Below are positions 33,324-45,921 of a stretch of 64,000 nt of DNA, piece by piece. The DNA lies in assembly GCF_030435805.1 (NCBI RefSeq), contig NC_081295.1, forward strand, positions 157,823,001 through 157,887,000, written 5' to 3'. Origin of the DNA: Mustela lutreola. Lineage: Eukaryota > Chordata > Mammalia > Carnivora > Mustelidae. Below the pieces are notes generated by a model. The model saw nothing but the letters and a program-made list of their open reading frames with translations, ran no database searches and was not told the DNA's origin. A program made the position numbers and the translations under genes. Numbering within the stretch: the stretch's first letter is position 1; the number at the start of each line of letters is the position of its first letter.

Positions 33324-33469
33324 AGCCAACGGAGAAGGAGAGCAGGGTCCCTATGAACGCAGGACATGATGGCTTGAGCACCACTGGAGGACTAGTCCTG
33401 GGGAGGGGGGTAAGTTCTTGCCACGAAAAGTGTCTTCTGGAGCCCAGCAACACTGACTTGGCCTGGGAG

Positions 33470-33565
33470 CTGGTTTTAAAACAGAGACTCTAAGGCCTCT
33501 CCCAGAACCACGCAGGTTTCATTTTAGCAAAATTCCCAGGTGATTTTGTATGTACTTTCCAGCAG
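33470..33565 (-). mobile_element. MER5-like hAT fragment
   Basis: ctaaggcctctcccagaacca and aaaattcccaggtgattttg resemble MER5. Short. Confidence 0.4.
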
Positions 33566-33569
33566 TATA

Positions 33570-34305
33570 GCACTGACAAGGGACGTTTGTTTCATTTTAG
33601 CAGACAGCAACGCACACACATACCGGCACATTGTTTAAGCAGGCAGGACACTCAGAGAAGACGCGATGTTGGCCTTCATCTGCTTGCATTTTATGTCTAA
33701 AGTAGGAAGCAAGTTAGCTGAACGGACAAAGTAGGATGAGGTGTTTCAAAGAAGCGAAGAGTTCTTTACGTAGCTACTGTAATCTTGTTAGGGAAACGGA
33801 GGGAGAGAGGTATCAGCAAAAGGTCAACCGAGAACTCGCCCCCACCTCTGCTTCTTCTCTTGCCTCAAAGATGAACTTTGGACTGAAGGTGCCCAAAGTC
33901 CTTTTCAGACGCACAGGGACAAAAGTCATAATGACGCCGCTGGTCTCGCTCCTCCTCTCGTCTCTGAAGTGACACTAACTCGAATCCCAACACAGGAGGA
34001 GATGGAGATGGGCCAGGTCTCCTTGCTTTTACTCTGAGTGGGTGACGGGGATGCACAGCCCTGAGCTTCCCAGACCTTAGGCTGGGTGGGGACACCAGAG
34101 ACCAGCGTGAAGGCCGGCTCACTGCCCAGAGCAGCTGGCAGGGGGATTCTCCGGCAGGACGCAGAAGTCTTTGATACGAAGTGGCAATTGGAACCATCTA
34201 CAGCCAGACATCTGAGGGAGCCCGCTCAGTATGAAAGGAGCCTGCGCACACTGTCAAAATGTGGTCGAAGGGAAGGATCAAGGAACCTGAGCTGGATCCG
34301 TGGTG
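33570..34305. other. No recognisable feature
   Basis: Moderately GC-rich sequence with overlapping frames up to 115 codons; none recognised. Confidence 0.4.
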
Positions 34306-34510
34306 CGGCGTGTACAGGCTTCTCTAACAATACCACCGACCCTCTGCTTTATAAACAACGGAAATGTACTTCTCATCATCCTAGAGGCTGTCAAGTCCAA
34401 GGTCAGCACACAGGCAGATCTGGTGTCTCATGAGAACAGGCTTCCTGAATCACGTGTGTCCTCACAGTGTGGAAGGGGCATGAGAGTTCTCTGAGGTCTC
34501 CTTTATTTAT

Positions 34511-34927
34511 TTTTTTTTAAGATTTATTCATATTTTTAAAAGATTTTTATTTATTTATTTGACAGACAGATCACAAACAGGCAGAGAGGCAGGCAGAAAG
34601 AGTTCCGAAGCAGACTCCGCCATGCAGAGAGCCCAATGCAGCGGCTCGATCCCAGGACCCTGGGACAATGACCCCAGCTGAAGGCAGAGGCTTTAACCCA
34701 CTGAGCCACCCAGGCGCCCCATGATTTATTCATTTTTATTTGAGAGAGAGAGAGCATACAAGCGGGGTGGGTGTCAGGGGGAGAAGGAGACAAGTAGACT
34801 CCCCGCTGAGCAGGGAGCCTGGCATGGGCCTGGGTGTCATCACAGACCCAAGATCATGACCTGAGATCATGACCTGAGCCAAAACCAAAGGTCAAACACT
34901 CAACCGACTGGACCACCCCGGTGCCCC
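34511..34927 (-). mobile_element. Can-SINE split by another Can-SINE
   Basis: The outer copy runs from the T-run at 34511 to GTGCCCC at 34927 and is interrupted by 34533-34720. Confidence 0.85.
34533..34720 (-). mobile_element. Inner Can-SINE
   Basis: Target duplication gatttattcat(a)ttt on both sides, within the outer SINE. Confidence 0.9.
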
Positions 34928-35189
34928 TGAATTCTCCTCTATAAGGGCACTAATCCTATCACAAAGACCCCACCGTCATGACCTACTGACCTCCCAAAGG
35001 CTGACCTCCAAACACTATCACACTGAGGATTAGGTTTCAATCTGTGAACTTGGGGAGGTCACAAACATTCAGTCTACAGCAATGGAAAGAAGAATGTGTA
35101 GGAACTGAAGAGTCACAGGGAGAAAAATTCAGTAGAAAAACAGAAGTTGTGGAAGTGCCTGGACGAAACTGCCAAGAGAGACAGATTAG

Positions 35190-35400
35190 AATGGGTGTGG
35201 TACATAGAATAATGACCCCCAAGGACATCCATGTCCTAATTCCCAAACCTGCAAATGTTACCCTATACAGTAATTGGGATTTCGAAGATCAACAAACTTG
35301 AAAATCTTGAGATGGAGAGATTATTCTGGATTATTCATGTGGGCCCAGTGTAATCCAAAGGGATCCTTGCAAGGGAAAGAGTGAGCAGAAGAAGTCAATC
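35190..35400 (+). mobile_element. MaLR LTR fragment (MLT1-like)
   Basis: agaataatgacccccaaggacatccatgtcctaattcc and gtgggcccagtgtaatccaaa. Fossil, 5' part only. Confidence 0.7.
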
Positions 35401-35720
35401 AGAGAAACGCAAAGCCAGATGATTTCATTCACATGTGGAATTTAAGAAACAAAACATGAACACAGGGTAAGGGACGGAAAAAGAAAATAGTATGAAAACA
35501 GAAGGAGACAAACCATAGGAGACTCTTAACCATAAGAAAAGAAGAGTTGCTGGAAGGGAGGTGGGATGGGCGATGGGGTCACTGGGGGACGGGCACGAGG
35601 GAGGGCACCTGCTGTGGTGAGCACTGGGTGTTCTCCGAGACGGATGGATCACTGAATTCTAACCCTGAAACTAATACACTGTATGTTAACTAAATTAAAT
35701 TTAAATTTAAAAAATTTTAA
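35400..35720 (+). mobile_element. L1 3' end
   Basis: ggagacaaaccataggagactcttaa and gtggtgagcactgggtgttctc lead to an A/T-rich end. Same 3' UTR type as the full-length L1. Confidence 0.85.
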
Positions 35721-36000
35721 ATTACTGTATATCGCATGGACTTAATATTTCAGCATAAGACAGATTCATGCTAATATGGAGAAGATGGCCATGGATGTGA
35801 GCAGCTAAACCAGCATAGAAGTTAGGGTTTTGGGGGAAACAGAGATTGGAGCAGCCAGAGGCTGAGTCCTCAGTGACCTGTCTACACGGGTGCTGATGCC
35901 ACCAAACTGGGTGCAAGAAGAGAGACACCAGTCTCCATTCATCTAGGACGAAGACTCTTTCTTTCCTTTCTTTTCTTTTCTTCTTTTATTTCTTCTTTCT

Positions 36001-36010
36001 TTTTAAGATT

Positions 36011-36045
<35 letters not shown>

Positions 36046-36213
36046 TTTTTGACGAGAGGAGATCACAAGTAGGCAGAGCAGCAGGCAGAGGGAAAGGGAG
36101 AAGTGGGCTCCGTCCTAAGCAGAGAGTCCGATGCTGGACCTCATCCTAGGACTCAGAGATCGTGACCTGAGCCAAAAGCAGTTGATAAACCAGCTGAGCC
36201 ACCCAGGCGCCCC
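36001..36213 (-). mobile_element. Can-SINE with (TTTA)n
   Basis: Tail region expanded to about ten ATTT units at 36008-36050; head CACCCAGGCGCCCC at right. Confidence 0.92.
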
Positions 36214-36214
36214 T

Positions 36215-37095
36215 CATATATATATTTTTTTAATGCAGATACAAATTAATGGTTTGGAAATTGGAATGTGGTCTCACGAAGGTGCCTCCTGACTCCAAGA
36301 CTGAAGACTGTGCTGATTCAACCTGAAACAGGCATGTCATTGGGAAGAGGCAGTTGAAGTTAAACCAAGAGAGTTCGTCTAGGAGGCCTGTCCAACAAGG
36401 AACCGTGAATCACAGAGAGCGGAGCTGAAGCACCCAGGTGAGACGGAATACACCTCTAAGGCCTCAAAATGGAAGGACGGGGGTGGGGGGGCGTGTACAT
36501 TATGCAAGGTACCAGACAGGGTAGAGCACTGGAGGGCTCACGTCTGCAGTGGTGAACTGGGATAGTAAGAAAGAAACAGAGGGCTTAGCTGGTCAAACGG
36601 TTTCCAAGTAAATTAACCATCCTCTGTAGCCCAAAAGATCGCAATGGAAGTGGAAAAATGGGTGAGAAGGAGTGATTAAGAAATTAAGACTGAAATGCTC
36701 TCAAAATTTAGCTATATTCCAGAGATGGATCCTCTGTTGGACCTTAATCTCTTCCAAAAAAAAAAAAAAAAAATGAGCTCTGCCTACTGTCCAGGTCCTT
36801 AGGAGCATTCAAGCCTCTGACTCCCTTACTTTGGAGTTCATAAGGAATGGTCTTAGCACAGGTCTTGATGTCCTGACGCTCACTCCTCAGAGGAGGTCCC
36901 CAACACAGCTCTTGGGACTCCTGCAGTAATGACCAAACACATCTTGTTTTCATCTTCTTTTACCACCATTCCTAATCCATTTCTCACACTGTTTACAGAA
37001 TAATCTGACTGTAGCAATGTCTTGTCTATAATGCTTCAGTGTCTCCTCACTGCTGACTGGGTCCTCTGGGAAAGCAGCCACAGGGATATTGTCAT
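36215..37095. other. No recognisable feature
   Basis: Ordinary sequence with an A18 run at 36756-36773. No gene supported. Confidence 0.4.
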
Positions 37096-37100
37096 CGGAA

Positions 37101-37138
<38 letters not shown>
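37101..37138. repeat. (GT)n microsatellite
   Basis: About 19 uninterrupted GT units. Confidence 0.95.
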
Positions 37139-37139
<1 letters not shown>

Positions 37140-37140
<1 letters not shown>

Positions 37141-38540
37141 CTTTATTACGTTTAGGGAATCTGACAGTTTCAGAGTCAGACACTTACTGTCAAGGCTACT
37201 AGCATTGATCTAAACCCGGCCAAGTAGATATTCTTTTCCACTTAAGTTAACCATACTCAGTGTTTGCTTTTTGCAACCAAGAACACTGATAAAAAAGCCC
37301 CAAATCCTTGATAAGCCATACAGTCCTCCATCTCCTACATTTCCCTATAGCATCCTGTGATTCAGGCATGTGTAACTATCTAAATTTTCCCATGTTCTGT
37401 GTCATGTCTTCATGCCATGTCCATGATTATTATGACCAGAATCACACCATGATCCTCATTTCCAGCTGCAAACCTCCCACTTACTCACTGGTATCTTCGT
37501 TTGTGAGGATTTTCCTGAGCTGCCTCCTCAAGAACTGACCCTACCCTCTGCTCTGTCCCAGCGTATCTCCTACAAACCTCCAAAATGCTAATTATAACAG
37601 AGATGCAAATATGGTTTATAAATTGCCTCTCCTCCTTTCAGTTGTTAACTCCTGATTTAGCAGCTACACAGTAATACTGAAAAACCACCCAACAAAGGTT
37701 TATTAATTACTGGATTTCCTTTAAATAAGGGTAGACAAATACATGGTGCCATTTTACTGTATTTTTAAATGTGAATAGAAACAGTAAATTATTGGTATTA
37801 CATTATCACTATTTCAAAGCGCTCATTTGGATCAAGGCATGAATGTATGTGCCATTAGAAACCATCTGATGAGAGATGGCCAGAATGCTGCCTCATTAGG
37901 ATCTCCAGTGTTGTCCCAGTCACCTGCGGGTTTCTAACCGACTCCAGTTTACGCTATTTCTAACCTTTTCCCAGACCTTCTGCGCTGGACAGGACCTGCT
38001 CTCCTGCACAGAATCCTAAGTAAAGCCAAAGCGGCAGTGAGAAATGAAATGGTAACTAGGTTAGTAACTATGGTCTAGGAAGAAATTCCCCTAATGGTCT
38101 TCGGGTGGACCCCTGAATATTGATATGCAACTACTACCTCAATACCCAAAACCCTATCCTAGCAGCCCCTAAAAAATTACTAAAAGGTATTTTACTGTCA
38201 CTGATTATTTTCCAGCAGAAAGTGAGAATGGATGGAACCTCATGTAACTGAGCTAAATCATTCTGTGCTACCAGCTGTTCTCCCTCTTCCTGGATGCTTT
38301 CATAGGAGGAATTTCTTCCCAATTGTCCCTCTGGCTTTGTACCTCTCACTGCATGATAAAACACCCCAGGGAGATTTCCAGAGAGCAGGGAATATGCGGT
38401 GGTTAATGAAATGCTAGAGAGGGAAACATACCGACGGGAAATAGCTCTATTTAACCGGGACGAGAACGGTTAAAGGTGAGAAAGGGCTAAAACGTTTCAC
38501 CTGGAACTTCTAGAGCAGAGGCCGAGCCGTCGGCAAAGGG
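37140..38540. other. No recognisable feature
   Basis: AT-rich, apparently unique sequence leading up to tRNA-Ala-CGC. Open frames are short. Confidence 0.4.
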
Positions 38541-38543
38541 AAT

Positions 38544-38547
38544 AAAA
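38544..38547 (-). terminator. Pol III terminator of tRNA-Ala-CGC (first copy)
   Basis: TTTT on the minus strand about 10 nt beyond the tRNA 3' end. Confidence 0.8.
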
Positions 38548-38556
38548 GAGCCGGCG

Positions 38557-38628
38557 TGGAGATGCCGGGGATCGAACCCGGGGCCTCATACATGCGAAGC
38601 ATGCGCTCTACCACTGAGCTACATCCCC
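38557..38628 (-). tRNA. TRA-CGC: tRNA-Ala (anticodon CGC)
   Basis: A 72-nt alanine tRNA that decodes GCG. The acceptor GGGGATG/CATCTCC keeps G3:U70; the anticodon loop is TTCGCAT; the T stem CCGGG/CCCGG is fully paired. The A box TAGCTCAGTGG and B box GGTTCGATCCC are canonical. TTTT lies about 10 nt past the end. A CpG island starts immediately upstream (about 38640-39320), the same gene-plus-island layout as the Ala-TGC and Thr genes. Confidence 0.97.
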
Positions 38629-38639
38629 TGGCGAGGGGC

Positions 38640-39320
38640 ACCGGCTGGGCAGCCTTCCTGTCCTGTTAAATGCGCGCGACGCTTCGGCGCTGGTTGGTCT
38701 CCGACCTGAGCGCGGCGGTGCGGGAGGGACAACCCCGCAGCCTCGCCCGACGCGTCCGCGCCGCCCCCGGCCCGACCCGGCCACGGCCCCCGGCGCCCGC
38801 GGACGCGCAGGGCAGAGCCGCCACGGCCGCCCCGCAGCCCCGGGCCCGACCCGGCGCCCGCAGGAAGCGCGCAGGGGAGTTCCAGGATGCTCGGACGCAC
38901 GTCCTGCCGCCAGAGGCTCCCGGAAAATGCCCGCCCAGGCCGGCCGCCGAGTCGGCCGAGAGCCGCGCGGATCTCGGGGGCGCCCGGCGCGACCCCGCTC
39001 GGGAACAACCTGCGCGGACCCGCGGACCCGCGCAAATCCTCCCCGACCGTGCGTCCCCGAGGCACCGGCTCGGACGCACTGACCTCCGCGCGCGGACCCT
39101 GCAGCGCCCACCCGGGAACCCGGGCTCCGGGAGGATCAAGAAGCCCGAGATCAAGAAGCCCGCTTTCCTCCAGCCACGCGCCGGCTTCTCTTCGCTCGCG
39201 ACCGCCCGAGCCCCCGCGAGGCCGCCCCCCGGGGAGCCCGCACCGCCCACCCGAGCCCCCCGACAGCCGCCATCCACTAAAAGACCCCTGGGACCCCCCC
39301 GCCCCTCGTTTTCTCTCACT
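38640..39320. promoter_or_regulatory. CpG island upstream of tRNA-Ala-CGC
   Basis: About 680 bp, very CpG-dense, ending abruptly at an old L1 fragment at about 39360. Overlapping frames of 167-292 codons on several frames are compositional. Confidence 0.75.
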
Positions 39321-39359
39321 TACGAAGTCATACAGGAGAGAAAAGCGGCTGTTCAAAAC

Positions 39360-39890
39360 TAAAAATGACATTTTAAAAAAGTCGTTGTTAAGTGGAACTT
39401 CATTAAAATTAAAAAACTTCTGCTCTGAGAAAGACACTCTCAAGACAAGAAGACGACAAGCCATAGACTGGGAGAAATACTTGAAAGACACAGACATGGT
39501 ACCAGAATGGTATCCAAAGTATAAAAAGAACTCTTAAAACTCAACAATAAGGAAACAACTGATTTTGAAAACAGACAGAATACCTTACCAGATTCTCACC
39601 AAAGATACACAGATGCCAAACAGGCATATGGAAAGATGGACCGCACCAAAAGTCATCAGGGAAATGCAAATTAAAACAATAATGAGGTATCAGGACACAC
39701 CTATTGGGACGGCCAAACCACACCAAGAGCACCAAGTAGTGGGGAGAGTGTGGAAAGATGGAAACTCTGGTTTGTTGCTGGCAATAAGCCACAAGCTGTG
39801 ATACTGTTACTGCTGGACCCATGCGTTGATACATTTGTCGGAACCCACAAAACGTGCAACACTGAAGCGAACGTGAGGTAGCCCATGACC
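39360..39890 (+). mobile_element. Old L1 ORF2 C-terminal fragment
   Basis: ctgctctgagaaagacactctcaagac, ggcaaacaggcatatgg-like and catcagggaaatgcaaattaaa are L1 ORF2 of an older subfamily. It abuts the CpG island. Confidence 0.75.
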
Positions 39891-39904
39891 TCTGCGTGAT
39901 AATG

Positions 39905-40660
39905 AGCTCTCCATGCAGGTGTTCATTCTTCCTGTGTACCCTGGATCTCTCTCTCTCTCTTGTCTTATTACATCAGCTAGTACTTCCAATGATGTGGAGA
40001 AAGTAATGCGAGGGGACATCCTTGCTTTACTCCTGGTCTTCGCTAGAAGCTTTCCATTTCTCACCACTAGCTGTCAGCTACAGGATTTTTGTAGATACGT
40101 ATTCTTTATCAAGCTGAGGACATTCCCTTTTATTCTGAGTTTGCTGAGAGTTTTCATCAAAAACGAGAGTTGGATTTTGTCAAATGCTTTTCTGCATCTA
40201 CTGATATGGTCATATGATTTCTCGTTAGTCTGTTGATACGATGGATCACATCAACTGAGTTTCAAATGTTGACCGAGCCTCGCCTACCTGCAGTAAATCC
40301 TACTTGGGCATGATGTAGAATTTTTTTTTTTTATATACATTGTTGGATTTGATTTGCTATTTTTTGAGAATTTTTTGCATTTATGTTCATGAGAGATACT
40401 GGTCTCTAGTTTCCTTTATTGGGAATGACTTTGATTTTGGTGTTAGGCTAAAGCTGGCCTCATACAATGATTAAGTAAGTATTCCTGATGTTTCTTTCTA
40501 CTGGAAAAGACTGTTGAGAATTGGTGTAATTTCTTCCTTAAATGTTCGGTAGATTCCCCAGTGAATGCATCTGGTCTTGGAGCTTTCTGTTTCAGAAGGT
40601 TATTGCTTATTGATTCAATTTCTTTAACATGTGTAGATTTATTCAGATTTTTATTTCTTT
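39905..40660 (-). mobile_element. Old L1 ORF2 reverse-transcriptase region, antisense
   Basis: atgatttctcgttagtctgttg, ctggcctcatacaatgatta and aatgcatctggtcttggagc are the reverse of an old L1 RT region. It lies head to head with the sense fragment at 39360-39890. Confidence 0.7.
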
Positions 40661-40664
40661 TTGT

Positions 40665-41095
40665 GTGAATTAGTCAGTGTAATTTTCCCTTTTCTTTTTT
40701 ATTACAGAACATCTTAACATACATGAGAACAAAAAAGAATATTGTAATGAATTTCCACATATCTATTCTTAGTTTTAGTATCAACTCATAACCAATTTGC
40801 CTCATAATCAGAGAAGCTTTGATGTTCAATTCTGTTCCTATGAATGAGTTCCAGCATCTTTTCATATATTTCATATATTCAAGACCCATTTTTTAAGGAC
40901 CCATTTCTATTTTCCTTCTGTGAACAATCTTTTCATATTCTTTGCCAAAATTTTCTGGTAAATATTTGATATTTTTCTGATTGATTTGTTAGCTCCTTTT
41001 ATATGTAGAGGAGCACAGTAATTGGTATTTTCCCAAATATATACATGTTCTGAACATGCTTTTCTGCTCCCTTGAAGTTAGGTGTGACCATTTCT
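40665..41095. other. No recognisable feature
   Basis: AT-rich sequence between old repeats. Confidence 0.35.
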
Positions 41096-41099
41096 TTCC

Positions 41100-41690
41100 A
41101 CCCCAAAGGCATGTGGCTTCTCACTTAAACTTTAAAAGGCGAATGAGAAACAGATGCAAAAAAGAAGCTTTCCCAAAACTTCCTCTAAGTAAAAGCAGAA
41201 ACTTCTGAGAAATGAGGACTGTCACAAATTCCCTCTCCTGGGAGCTTTTATGGCCATGAAAAAGTGAAAAGTTGGTGCTGAGATGGATTCCCGCAGGTAA
41301 GACTTATTCCATTGGTTTCCCCCCTAGATTTGCCTTCCCACAGTTTGCTGCCCTTGAAAGTCCAAAGCCCTTGTCCTTTATTTTGTCACTTCTCTACAAA
41401 TGTATTGTTCTTTGCTAAGATGCTCTATAAGCCCAAGTTTGAGCTACCCCTCTTAGTTACTCAGCATGAAGAGCTCCCATGTGACACAGGCTGCATGTAT
41501 CAGGAAACCTGTGTTCAGTTTCTGCCTGTTAATCTGGTTTTTGTCAGTTTAATTTGCAGGGCCCCTGGCAATGAATTTATACTGGGTAGAAGAACTAGAT
41601 TTTTTTCCTCCCCTACACTACTTTATCATCATAAATCCCAGATTGAGCACACTGGGGAGGAAAGTCATCAACCAACCAAAGAGGGAAAAA
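41100..41690 (+). mobile_element. ERV-type LTR fossil
   Basis: gctctataagcccaagtttgagc followed by gagctcccatgtgacacag and ctgcctgttaatctggtttttgtcagtttaatt looks like the TATA, R and U5 of an old LTR, broadly like that at 3505. Ends uncertain. Confidence 0.5.
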
Positions 41691-42057
41691 AATATCATAT
41701 GCTAAGAATAAGCTTTTATTATTAAGTCGCTGAGATCTTGTGGCTAGTTTCCTCTTACTCTCCAATCAAGCCTATGCTGAGTGACACGGGGAATCCTTTT
41801 GGTGATATGAATAGCAATTCTCTTTTCCTAGCCTAAGATTTCTCTTTGAATTTGCTTGTGGAATTTTACTCTGTCATACAGGATGTTTTGTTTTACTCCA
41901 TGATTATTCTAATAATACATATTTATTGCACAAAATTTGGAAAGTAGGAGAAGGGTAAATATACTAAGGAAAAATTCACTATACTCTTACCACTCTTTCA
42001 GAAGCTCTCTTGAAATAAAATTTGTCAGTATTTTCCTTCAAATAATCATCAGTTTTA

Positions 42058-42245
42058 AAAAGATTTTATTTATTAGAGAGAGAGAGAGAATGAATGCGCA
42101 AGCAGGGGGAGGACCAGTGTGAGAGGGAAAATCCCAAGTAGAGTTTGGAGTCCTATCATGGGGCTCGATCCCAAGACCCTGAGATCATTATCTGAACTAA
42201 AATCAAGAGTCAGATTCTTGCTGGAGAGAGCTACCCAAGCACCCC
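42058..42245 (-). mobile_element. Can-SINE, diverged
   Basis: AAGATTTTATTTATTAGAGAG at left and a degraded head CTACCCAAGCACCCC at right. Confidence 0.82.
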
Positions 42246-42628
42246 TAGTCTTGAATTTTTAAATCACAGTTGGAAACACCATCTGGCATTCATCCTGCTT
42301 TATATTGTGGAATATGGAATCATTTTTTTTCTTCCTAGGAAACTACCCAGATTTTGCTACTTCAATTATTAAACAGCCTATCTTTACCCAGAATGGAAGA
42401 CTGTAACTCACTAGGCTTGTAGTTATAAATCTAGCAGACAGAAATAAAGTATGGATATAGAAGAGCTGAGCCTAGATAACTAGTTAACGACAATTAGCTC
42501 GTTTGACTGAACAGATATATACAGAACTCCTGAGAACAAAGTTCTCTCATGATCAAAATAACATTATACCAACTGCAGAGTCTAAACCCCAACTAAAAAT
42601 TATTTGTTTTACTTCCTCACCTCATTTT

Positions 42629-42820
42629 TTTTTTTAAAGATTTTACTTATTTATTTGACAGAGAGAGGTCACAAGTAGGCAGAGAGGCAGGCAAAGAGAG
42701 AGAGGAGGAAGCAGGCTGCCTGCTGAGCAGAGAGCCCAATGCGGGATTCGATCCCAGGATCCTGAGATCATGACCTGAGCCGAAGGCAGCAGCTTAACCC
42801 ACTGAGCCACCCAGGTGCCC
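42629..42820 (-). mobile_element. Can-SINE
   Basis: Target duplication ttcctcacctcatttt at 42613-42628 and 42821-42836. Confidence 0.95.
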
Positions 42821-42839
42821 TTCCTCACCTCATTTTGTT

Positions 42840-43930
42840 CCGCTGAAAGATACCGTGACTTGCTATCTTTTCAAACGTATACCTGAGTTTCCTTTCAGAT
42901 GTGAATTTTAGCTCGTTTATGATAATTTCCTTTGTTGCAAATATGTATATCTGAATCTCTTTTCAAATATGTATCTTAGCTTTTTACTGTTACACATTCT
43001 GTTTTTAAAGAATATACATACTGGAATAGCTTTACAAGTATATTATCAACATTTTTAAGATGATTTTTGTGTGTGTGAGCACAAGAATTTCTCTCCCCAG
43101 TGGATCACAAAGTAATTTCTGGAACATTAAGGGATTCAGAGCGCTTTGGAAAAAGTACCACAGACTTGGAAAATTTAAATATGGCTTTCTGCCTGCAGGA
43201 AGTGATGGAGGGAATATCCACGGACAGAGAGTCAGATGGCTCTTTTGTTTCAGATCCATTCATTTTCTGAATCCATTTTGTGAATGGATGATCTGGTTAA
43301 AAGACAGTCTTCTGTCACTCACAGAAAAAATACCTTAGTCTTTAGGTACCAGAAAGAAGGAAGATGGTAAAAGAATATGAAATATGAAGCACTTTATCAG
43401 GAAGAATTCAGATAACTCTCCCCCCCCCCCAAGATTTTGTCCACATATGTCCAAAATCTTTTCCAAGATGTTGTTCCAGGTAACTCTGAACAGTGGCAAT
43501 TTACCAGTGCGTGGGGACCGCCTCACAAAACGAATGAGAGTCTGCATACAGACAGACAAATGGGGTTTGCATACAGATCTTGAATGTGAGCTACGGGCTG
43601 CCTTCATGCTGCGCACTCTCACTTTTATAGATTTTCTTCTGCCTGTTCCAATGCGTTCGATCTCAGAACTGTGCTGTCCACTATGATAGCCCGGCACGGG
43701 GAACTTCTGCCCCTTGAGTTGCGACCAGGCTGCCTCGAGATGTGTCGTCAGCAGAAAATATACACCAGTTTCAGAGTCTGTATGAAAAAAGGAATGTAGA
43801 ACCAACACCGAGACAATGTGTTTATATGGATTACTCATTGAAAAGATATTTTGTATACCCTGAACTAAATAAAATGTTATTCATTTCAGCTGTTTTTTCT
43901 CTTTTCAGTGTGACGACTAGAAAATTTTAA
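42840..43930. other. No recognisable gene; left flank of L1
   Basis: Unique-looking sequence. The longest frame (minus, 43335-43838, 167 codons) has no recognised domain and its composition looks non-coding. A C10 run lies at 43420-43430. Confidence 0.35.
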
Positions 43931-45269
43931 ATTCTAGGGGAAGGGGTCCAGATGGCGGAGGCGCAGCGCCAGAGATGAGCTCAGGTCGCAGGCGTCCAGC
44001 GAGAAGTCCTCAAACCATCCGAACCCCTGCGGACCCCGCAGGAGATGGAGGAGGAGCGCGGCAGTTCTAGAGCAGGAACGCGACCGCTCTCGGGAAGGCC
44101 GGATGCGGGGAGGCGAGAACCCGAAGCCACCGGAGACGGAGGCTGGGGGCAGGGGCCGGCCCCGCCAGCAGCGGAGCCGCCGAGCGCGCAATGGGAACTT
44201 GTCGAGTCGGCTCCACGGAGGACGTCGCTCCAGAGGCTCAGTGGGGGCGGCCCTCGCGGGGACAGTGCGGTCGCAGGTCCCGCGGTCGCAGCAGGATCGG
44301 GTGCCTGAGTGTCGCCGAGCTCGCAGGTACTAGAGCGGGAAGCCGGCTACAGAGGCGGAGCTGAGGCGTGAGCTCTCAGCTTGGGGTTACCTTCAACGGA
44401 GGTCCACGGCACAGTGAGGCCACTGCTCCCGGAGCACGGACCCCACAAGTGGCAGGTCTGGGGACAGCCCCTGGAAGAGCGGCAGGGATCGGCTGGGTTT
44501 GGAGACTCCAAACGGGGCGTGTGTCCCCGATGGAAACGCTCCTCACAGGCGGCGCGAGCGCAGCGGGAGACCAGGGGACAGGAGGGATTCCGCGCTCTCA
44601 CGCGGGGGCGCACTGAGGGACAAATGCTCCCCACCACAGCGGCTTACTTCGCCCGGCCCCTGGCAAGGGCGGTGCAGTTCTGCCTCCGACAGGACACGTG
44701 AGAATCACGACAACAGGCCCCGCCCCCAGAAGGTCAGCAAGAACGTCCAACCGAGACGAGCTCACCGATCAAGGACTACAGCAGAATTCCAGAGGAGAAA
44801 GCAAAGCACGGAATTCATGGCTTTCTCCCCATGATTCTTTTAGTCTTGCAAAGTTAATTAATTTTTTTATTTTCTTTTTTGTCTTATTCTAATTTTTTTA
44901 ACTTTTGCTTTCTTCCTTTAACGTTTTTTAATTAGTTTATCTTAACAATACCTTTCATTAAAAAATCTTTTTCAACCTTCATTATTATAGTCATATTTTA
45001 TCTTTCATTGTATCTAACTTTATTTCTTGTATACACAGAAGGTTTTTTCCTTCTAAAAAATATTGGGGTACAACATCTTCTAATAGATCAAAATACACCC
45101 TAAATCTAGCACAGGGCTTTGTTCTAGTCTCCAGTCTGAGCAAATTCTCTCCACTTTCTTTTTCTTTCTTTTCCCCACCAATTATCAACAACGTTTTTAG
45201 AATTTTTTTTAATTTTTCATCTTTACAGTCATATTCTATCCCTTCATTGTGTTTATCCTTACTTTTGTG

Positions 45270-45279
45270 TGTATATATA

Positions 45280-45330
<51 letters not shown>

Positions 45331-45350
45331 ATATATATATATATATATAA
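45270..45350. repeat. (TA)n microsatellite in the L1 5' UTR
   Basis: Two long TA runs separated by TACC; a further CA/TA-rich stretch lies at 45445-45520. Confidence 0.92.
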
Positions 45351-45535
45351 GTTTTTCTGTCTTTAAAATTTTGGGAGGTAGTTTCTTCTAAGAGACCAAA
45401 ATACTCCCGAAATTAAGTGACTGGCTCTGTTCTATTCACCAGTGTGTGCACGTGCATGTATACATATATATACACACATATATATGTGTGTGTTATATGT
45501 GTGTGTATATATAGATACTCTTTTTAAAAAAATTT

Positions 45536-45720
45536 TTTTAAAGATATTATTTATTTATTTGACAGACAGAGATCCCATGTAGGCAGAGAGGCAGGAGGAG
45601 AGAGAGAGGAAGGATTCCTGCTGAGCAGAAAGCCCCATCCTGGGCTCAATCCCAAGATCCTGGGATCACGACCTGAGCTGAAGGCAGAGGCTTTAACCCA
45701 CTGAGCCACGCAGGTGTCCC
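45536..45720 (-). mobile_element. Can-SINE in the L1 5' UTR
   Basis: Flanked by ttaaaaaaattttttt at both ends; head CCACGCAGGTGTCCC. Confidence 0.93.
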
Positions 45721-45921
45721 TTAAAAAAATTTTTTTTGAACTTCTTTTTACCTCTCTTCTTCCCCCAACGATTTGGGGGTCTCTTCAGATTTGGTTAATG
45801 CACATTTTTCTGGGGTCTTTGCCATCCTTTTAGTATTTTCTTTAGTATTTAGTATTTTAGTATTTTTTTCTCTCCTTCATATTCTTATCTGGATAAAATG
45901 ACAAGGTGGAAAAACGCAACA

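Larger units (their letters stand above)
34310..35080 (-). mobile_element. MaLR-type LTR, antisense, split by SINEs
   Basis: atcctagaggctgtcaagtccaaggtcagc at left and caaacactatcacactgaggattaggtttcaatctgtga at right are the reverse of an MLT1/MST-type LTR. Two SINEs interrupt it. Fossil. Confidence 0.65.
43937..45897 (+). promoter_or_regulatory. L1 5' UTR
   Basis: CpG-dense first 800 bp (43940-44750) containing GATGGCGGAG at position 14 of the element, which fits the conserved YY1 site near the L1 start. The rest is T-rich with a long (TA)n array at 45270-45350 and one SINE. The CpG density explains the open frames on both strands here. Confidence 0.88.

Noticed and set aside
38608-39537. 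Overlapping frames of 167-292 codons near tRNA-Ala-CGC as genes
   Set aside because: Several frames on both strands are open at once in a CpG island, and two run into L1 sequence or the tRNA itself.
42840-43930. 167-codon minus-strand frame (43335-43838) as a gene
   Set aside because: No recognised domain; it includes a homopolymer run, and composition suggests chance.
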